From Acidobacteriaceae bacterium (lineage in GTDB: Bacteria > Acidobacteriota > Terriglobia > Terriglobales > Acidobacteriaceae), in NCBI GenBank assembly GCA_003151875.1, contig PLYW01000107.1, forward strand, positions 1-8,351: a stretch of DNA of 8,351 bases, given 5' to 3'. Made by a program: the position numbers and the translations under genes. The notes beneath the pieces are model-generated. The model did no database searches. It was not told the DNA's origin and saw only the letters and a program-made list of their open reading frames with translations. This document shows positions 5,282 through 8,351 of the stretch, piece after piece. How positions within the stretch are numbered: the stretch's first letter is position 1; every line of letters starts with the position of its first letter.

Positions 5282-6009
5282 GCGCAACCGACTGCCCCAG
5301 CGCAGCTCTGCAGTTTATTGAGTCAGTGTTGGCGCTGCGGCCGGCCATCGCGGTCTTCGATTGCGACGGGACCCTGTGGAGCGGCGACGCCGGGGCCGAC
5401 TTCTTCTATTGGGAGATCGAGCGTGGCATCGTCAGCCGCGAGGTTGCCCAGTGGGCGCTGGCGCGCTACAAGCAGTACCAGGCGGGCAGAATCAGCGAAG
5501 AACAAATGTGCGGCGAAATGGTCACCATGAATCACGGTGTCTCTTGCCGGTTGTTACGGCGGGCGGCCAGAGAGTTTTTCACCGAGGTGGTCGGCCCGCG
5601 GGTCTTTCCGGAGATGCAGGAGCTGACGCGCCGGCTGGCGGCGCAGGGATGCACTCTCTGGGCGGTTTCTTCAACCAACAATTGGTTGATCGAATATGCC
5701 GTCATGCAGTTCAGCATTGCCCGCCGGCGCGTGCTGGCAGCATCCGTTCAGGTGGAGGGAGGATGCGCCAGCGAGCGCCTGATTCGAGTTCCGACCGACG
5801 AATTGAAAGCCGCGGAAATTCGCAAGCACATTAGCCAACCCATCGACGTCGCCGTGGGCAACTCGATCCACGATCAAGCCATGCTGGAGCTGGCAAGGTA
5901 TCCCGTCTGCGTCAATCCCAACGAAGATCTGGAGCAGATTGTGCGGGAGCGCGGTTGGCCGGTCTATTGGCCGGCGGGAAGCAAGCGTCAGGCGGAGCCA
6001 CAGACCTAA
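5278..6009 (+). CDS. HAD-superfamily phosphatase, SerB-like
   Basis: A 243-residue cytoplasmic phosphohydrolase of the HAD superfamily, subfamily IB (phosphoserine-phosphatase-like). Motif I is FDCDGTLW with the nucleophile Asp28 and Asp30. A helical cap follows (about 40-105). Motif II is AVSSTNNW (129-136), with Ser131 or Ser132 as the phosphate-binding residue. Motif III is Lys177 in DELKAAEI. Motif IV is GNSIHDQAML (194-203), where Asn195 stands in place of the usual first Asp of GDxxxD and Asp199 is kept. The C-terminus (NPNEDLEQIVRERGWPVYW) is typical of this subgroup. The substrate is unknown; phosphoserine is one possibility but is not shown. The TTG start overlaps the nucleotidyltransferase stop by 4 bp, so the two are probably co-translated and may act on related phosphorylated compounds. 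The stop lies 2 bp from the stop of the convergent GH57 gene. Confidence 0.87.
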   Translation: MSATDCPSAALQFIESVLALRPAIAVFDCDGTLWSGDAGADFFYWEIERGIVSREVAQWALARYKQYQAGRISEEQMCGEMVTMNHGVSCRLLRRAAREFFTEVVGPRVFPEMQELTRRLAAQGCTLWAVSSTNNWLIEYAVMQFSIARRRVLAASVQVEGGCASERLIRVPTDELKAAEIRKHISQPIDVAVGNSIHDQAMLELARYPVCVNPNEDLEQIVRERGWPVYWPAGSKRQAEPQT

Positions 6010-6011
6010 CG

Positions 6012-8288
6012 CTATTCGTGCGGGGCAAAGCTGTACAGGTTGTTCTCCAGTTCTTCCTCCGGAACCGCAAACAGATCGATCCAGCCCTCCAGCGGCAACG
6101 AGTCCACTGGCAGGTGCTCGCGCCAGATGGCGAAACGCAAACGGATGCGGCTGCCCTGCTGCGCGCCCAGCCGGGCGAAGGGAATGCGGAATTCAAAGAT
6201 CTCGCGCAGCGCCACCTCGACGCCGTTGCTGGTGGATTTGCCATCGTCAGCGGAAAAGCTCGCCAGTTTACGGCGCTCTTGTCCGTTACTCAGCACCCAC
6301 TTTTGCAGCGTCTGTCCGTGCGCATCCACGGCCAGCCGGTACGATTGCATCGGCGACTTGCGGTCATGCTCATCGCGGCGAACTTCCAGATTCACCATCA
6401 GGCGATAGGCGCCTTCGGGGACGCCGTGCTGGAAGTCCAAGCGGCCCGACACGGAATCGGCGTCCAGTCCGGCGAAAACGGCGTCCAGCAGAAACTGCCT
6501 GCCGTGCATGGCGCCGCTGCGCTGGTCCGAGGTGTAGCTGGCCGCGCCCATCCATTCGAAGTATCCGCTGACCAATCCGTCCACATGGGCGCGCACATAA
6601 GCCGTCTGCGGAATATAGCCGGGGCGCACAACTCCGCTGATGATCGGGGTGTTCAACTCTTCCGGCGGAACGCCTTCGAGGGCGTGGTACACGTTGGAGA
6701 GATGCCGGCGATACAGTTCGTCGAAGTCGCGATCGTTGGCCGAGTGATGCTCCGGCCCGTACCACCAGTTCCAGTCGCTGCCCTCGGCGATGAGCAACTC
6801 TTCCCACGCCAGTTTGCGCTGCTTGGCAGAGACTTTTTGCGAATGGCGGTCGTAATAGTCGCGGGCTTCGGAGAGCAAGTCCCAGGCTCGATTGTCTTCG
6901 GGAGGGCCAATCCAGATGTTGAAGTTGGCATTGATCCACGAACCCGGGACCAGCTGCTGCAAGGGTTTGAAGTCATCGGGCTTGTTCCGGGCGATGGCCT
7001 CGCTGATGGTAACCGCTTCGATCTCCGAATCATGCTGCAAGGCATCGTAGAAGCGGCGCAGGAATTCGCGGCCTGATTTCGGGTAATACTCCCACGCGTT
7101 TTCGCCGTCGAGAATGATGGAAACCACGGGATCTTTCCCGCGTTCGAGGAGCGGGCGCGCGGAGCTCTTGATGTTCTCGATGAGGTGGTTGGCAGCTTCT
7201 TGCGCGGGCATCCCCGAGTACACAAACCCGATGAGATCGGAAAGCCGATGGTTGCGGAAGACCATGTACATCCGCGTGTCGTTCTTCTGGTAGCGATAAA
7301 TGCCGTACAGGCGTTCGGCGGCGTCGGCAGAAAGATGGCCATTACCTTCGCGCGCAAAATTGAAATCGAGCGAGCGTCCCAGCACGCCTTCATCGGTTGC
7401 CATCCATTCGATTCCCTGCCGGGCCGCCAGCATCACGACCTCCTCCGAGACACTACCCTCGGAGGGCCAGAGTCCCTTGGGGCGGATCCCGAACAGCGCC
7501 TGATGAGAATCCAGGGCGCGCTCGATTTGCAGACTGGCGTCTTCCGGACGGCGGAAGCGCCGCGTGGGCAGACTCAGTCCGGGCGAGGACTGCGCGCCCA
7601 CGTTGCTATCGCAGAGCAGCGGCAGGATAGGGTGATAGTAGGGAGTCGCCGAAAGCTCGATGGACCCGCGCTGCGCGGCCGCGGCGTAAGCGGGCAGCAC
7701 CTGGGCGAGAATTTCGCGCTCTTTGGCAATCACCAGTTGCTGATCGTCACGGCTGAAGTCCTCGCCCTTTTGCACCAGCGCGGCGATGTCCGGCCCCTCC
7801 AGGAAGTACTCGTCGAACCAGGCGAGCTGCGAAAGCACCTGGAGGTCGGCGTAATCGCGCGTTCCAAAGTAGGCCTCCGCCCCTTCGGGGCGATCGCTGG
7901 TTGCGCGATAGGTCTCCCACAACTCGCGATAGCGGGGATAGCGCCCAATCATGTTGACCGGGTTGGCCTGAAACAGATATTGCAAAGCAAAGTGCCGCTC
8001 GGAGGGAGTCAGCTCGGCCGCAGGCTTGGACACCAGATCAAAAAATGGGTCGTGCGCTTGGCCCGCGACGTAATCCTGAATCTGGGCCATTAGCGAAGGA
8101 ACGAGATTGAAGTTCTGATGGACCTGGGGGAACTCGTCCAGCAGTTTCACCATCCCGTAATAGTCCTTGAGGGCGTGCAGCCGGACCCAGGGAAGGCGGT
8201 ACTCGCCCGTGACCATGTCTTTGTAGAAAGGCTGGTGCATGTGCCAGAGCAGCACCAAGCGAATCTTAGGAGAACTGTTATGACTCAT
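6012..8288 (-). CDS. Glycoside hydrolase family 57 (alpha-amylase/amylopullulanase-like)
   Basis: A 758-residue retaining alpha-glucan-active enzyme, probably acting on glycogen, maltodextrin or a related alpha-glucan. The conserved GH57 regions occur in order: WHMHQP (15-20); GSIELSATPYYHPILPLL (208-225); GLWPSEGSVSEE (272-283) with catalytic nucleophile Glu277; and IILDGENAWEYYP (391-403) with acid/base Asp394. A region typical of the amylopullulanase branch follows, SDWNWWYGPEHHSANDRDFD (504-523). The last 200 residues form a beta-rich accessory domain with no catalytic motif (FEWMGAAS at 577, RLMVNLEV at 629, IRLRFAIWREHLP at 715). There is no signal peptide or membrane segment, so the enzyme is expected in the cytoplasm. 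The ATG at 8288 is followed at once by family sequence; the next Met (17) would destroy the HQP motif. No Shine-Dalgarno is seen. Exact specificity (amylase, branching or transferase) cannot be settled from motifs alone. Confidence 0.93.
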   Translation of the reverse strand: MSHNSSPKIRLVLLWHMHQPFYKDMVTGEYRLPWVRLHALKDYYGMVKLLDEFPQVHQNFNLVPSLMAQIQDYVAGQAHDPFFDLVSKPAAELTPSERHFALQYLFQANPVNMIGRYPRYRELWETYRATSDRPEGAEAYFGTRDYADLQVLSQLAWFDEYFLEGPDIAALVQKGEDFSRDDQQLVIAKEREILAQVLPAYAAAAQRGSIELSATPYYHPILPLLCDSNVGAQSSPGLSLPTRRFRRPEDASLQIERALDSHQALFGIRPKGLWPSEGSVSEEVVMLAARQGIEWMATDEGVLGRSLDFNFAREGNGHLSADAAERLYGIYRYQKNDTRMYMVFRNHRLSDLIGFVYSGMPAQEAANHLIENIKSSARPLLERGKDPVVSIILDGENAWEYYPKSGREFLRRFYDALQHDSEIEAVTISEAIARNKPDDFKPLQQLVPGSWINANFNIWIGPPEDNRAWDLLSEARDYYDRHSQKVSAKQRKLAWEELLIAEGSDWNWWYGPEHHSANDRDFDELYRRHLSNVYHALEGVPPEELNTPIISGVVRPGYIPQTAYVRAHVDGLVSGYFEWMGAASYTSDQRSGAMHGRQFLLDAVFAGLDADSVSGRLDFQHGVPEGAYRLMVNLEVRRDEHDRKSPMQSYRLAVDAHGQTLQKWVLSNGQERRKLASFSADDGKSTSNGVEVALREIFEFRIPFARLGAQQGSRIRLRFAIWREHLPVDSLPLEGWIDLFAVPEEELENNLYSFAPHE

Positions 8289-8301
8289 TTATGAAAATTA
8301 G

Positions 8302-8323
8302 CCGCCCAAGTGTATCAGGGCGG
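8302..8323. repeat. Inverted repeat CCGCCC-N10-GGGCGG upstream of the GH57 gene
   Basis: CCGCCC (8302-8307) and GGGCGG (8318-8323) form a perfect 6-bp inverted repeat around a 10-base spacer. It lies 13 bases before the GH57 start codon and brackets the likely -10 element. It could be an operator for a dimeric regulator or a hairpin at the start of the leader. Short GC-rich palindromes also arise by chance in such genomes. Confidence 0.45.
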
Positions 8324-8337
8324 AGGCCGGCTGGGAA
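8309..8337 (-). promoter_or_regulatory. Candidate promoter of the GH57 gene
   Basis: Reading the minus strand, TTCCCA (8337-8332; 4 of 6 to the -35 consensus) is followed after 17 bases by TACACT (8314-8309; 4 of 6 to the -10 consensus). TG at 8317-8316 gives an extended -10 (TGATACACT). Transcription would begin near 8302, leaving a leader of about 13 bases, which fits the lack of a Shine-Dalgarno. The -10 lies in the spacer of the inverted repeat at 8302-8323. Confidence 0.4.
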
Positions 8338-8351
8338 CCCGTGCAAAGTGA

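Noticed and set aside
5955..7076. Long plus-strand ORF (373 aa) antisense to the GH57 gene, and a second of 302 aa at 7185-8093.
   Set aside because: Both are shadows of the high-GC coding strand: no recognisable motifs, whereas the minus-strand frame contains all GH57 catalytic regions.

Overview
The window is a GC-rich (about 60-65 % in the genes) bacterial chromosome segment. It looks like an acidobacterium of the class Terriglobia. The argument rests on remembered family resemblance, not on a search: the MobA/MocA-like nucleotidyltransferase (LAAGFSTRMGRDKALLPW start, TDRPP motif, DTPEDY end), the HAD phosphatase with a GNSIHDQAML motif, the short GH57 amylase and the intergenic CACGGAG-type palindrome all resemble that group. 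No rRNA, tRNA, CRISPR array, transposase or phage gene is visible.

Layout. 28-1482 (+): an APC-superfamily amino acid permease. 1483-2037: a lower-GC stretch (175 G/C of 360 bases counted at 1561-1920) with two tiny overlapping genes. The first is an acidic protein of unknown family behind a near-perfect Shine-Dalgarno. The second resembles the toxin-binding tail of VapB antitoxins, but has no recognisable AbrB DNA-binding half and no VapC partner. 2038-3396 (+): an amidase-signature hydrolase with the whole Lys-Ser-Ser triad. 3413-3486: an imperfect 26-bp palindrome of CACGGAG units. 3522-4517 (-): a KirBac-type inward-rectifier potassium channel. 4616-5281 (+) and 5278-6009 (+): a MobA/MocA-like nucleotidyltransferase and a HAD phosphatase, overlapping by 4 bp and probably translationally coupled. 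6012-8288 (-): a cytoplasmic GH57 alpha-glucan-active glycosidase, convergent with the HAD gene across only 2 bp. Its likely promoter is at 8309-8337 and is flanked by a GC-rich inverted repeat.

Function. This is mostly a collection of independent housekeeping and accessory genes, not one pathway. The only clearly coupled units are the nucleotidyltransferase-phosphatase pair and the small two-gene cassette. The permease and amidase could both serve nitrogen scavenging, but the cassette lies between them and nothing in the sequence links them. The most unusual content is the small cassette at 1576-2003. The remaining genes fit known families well.
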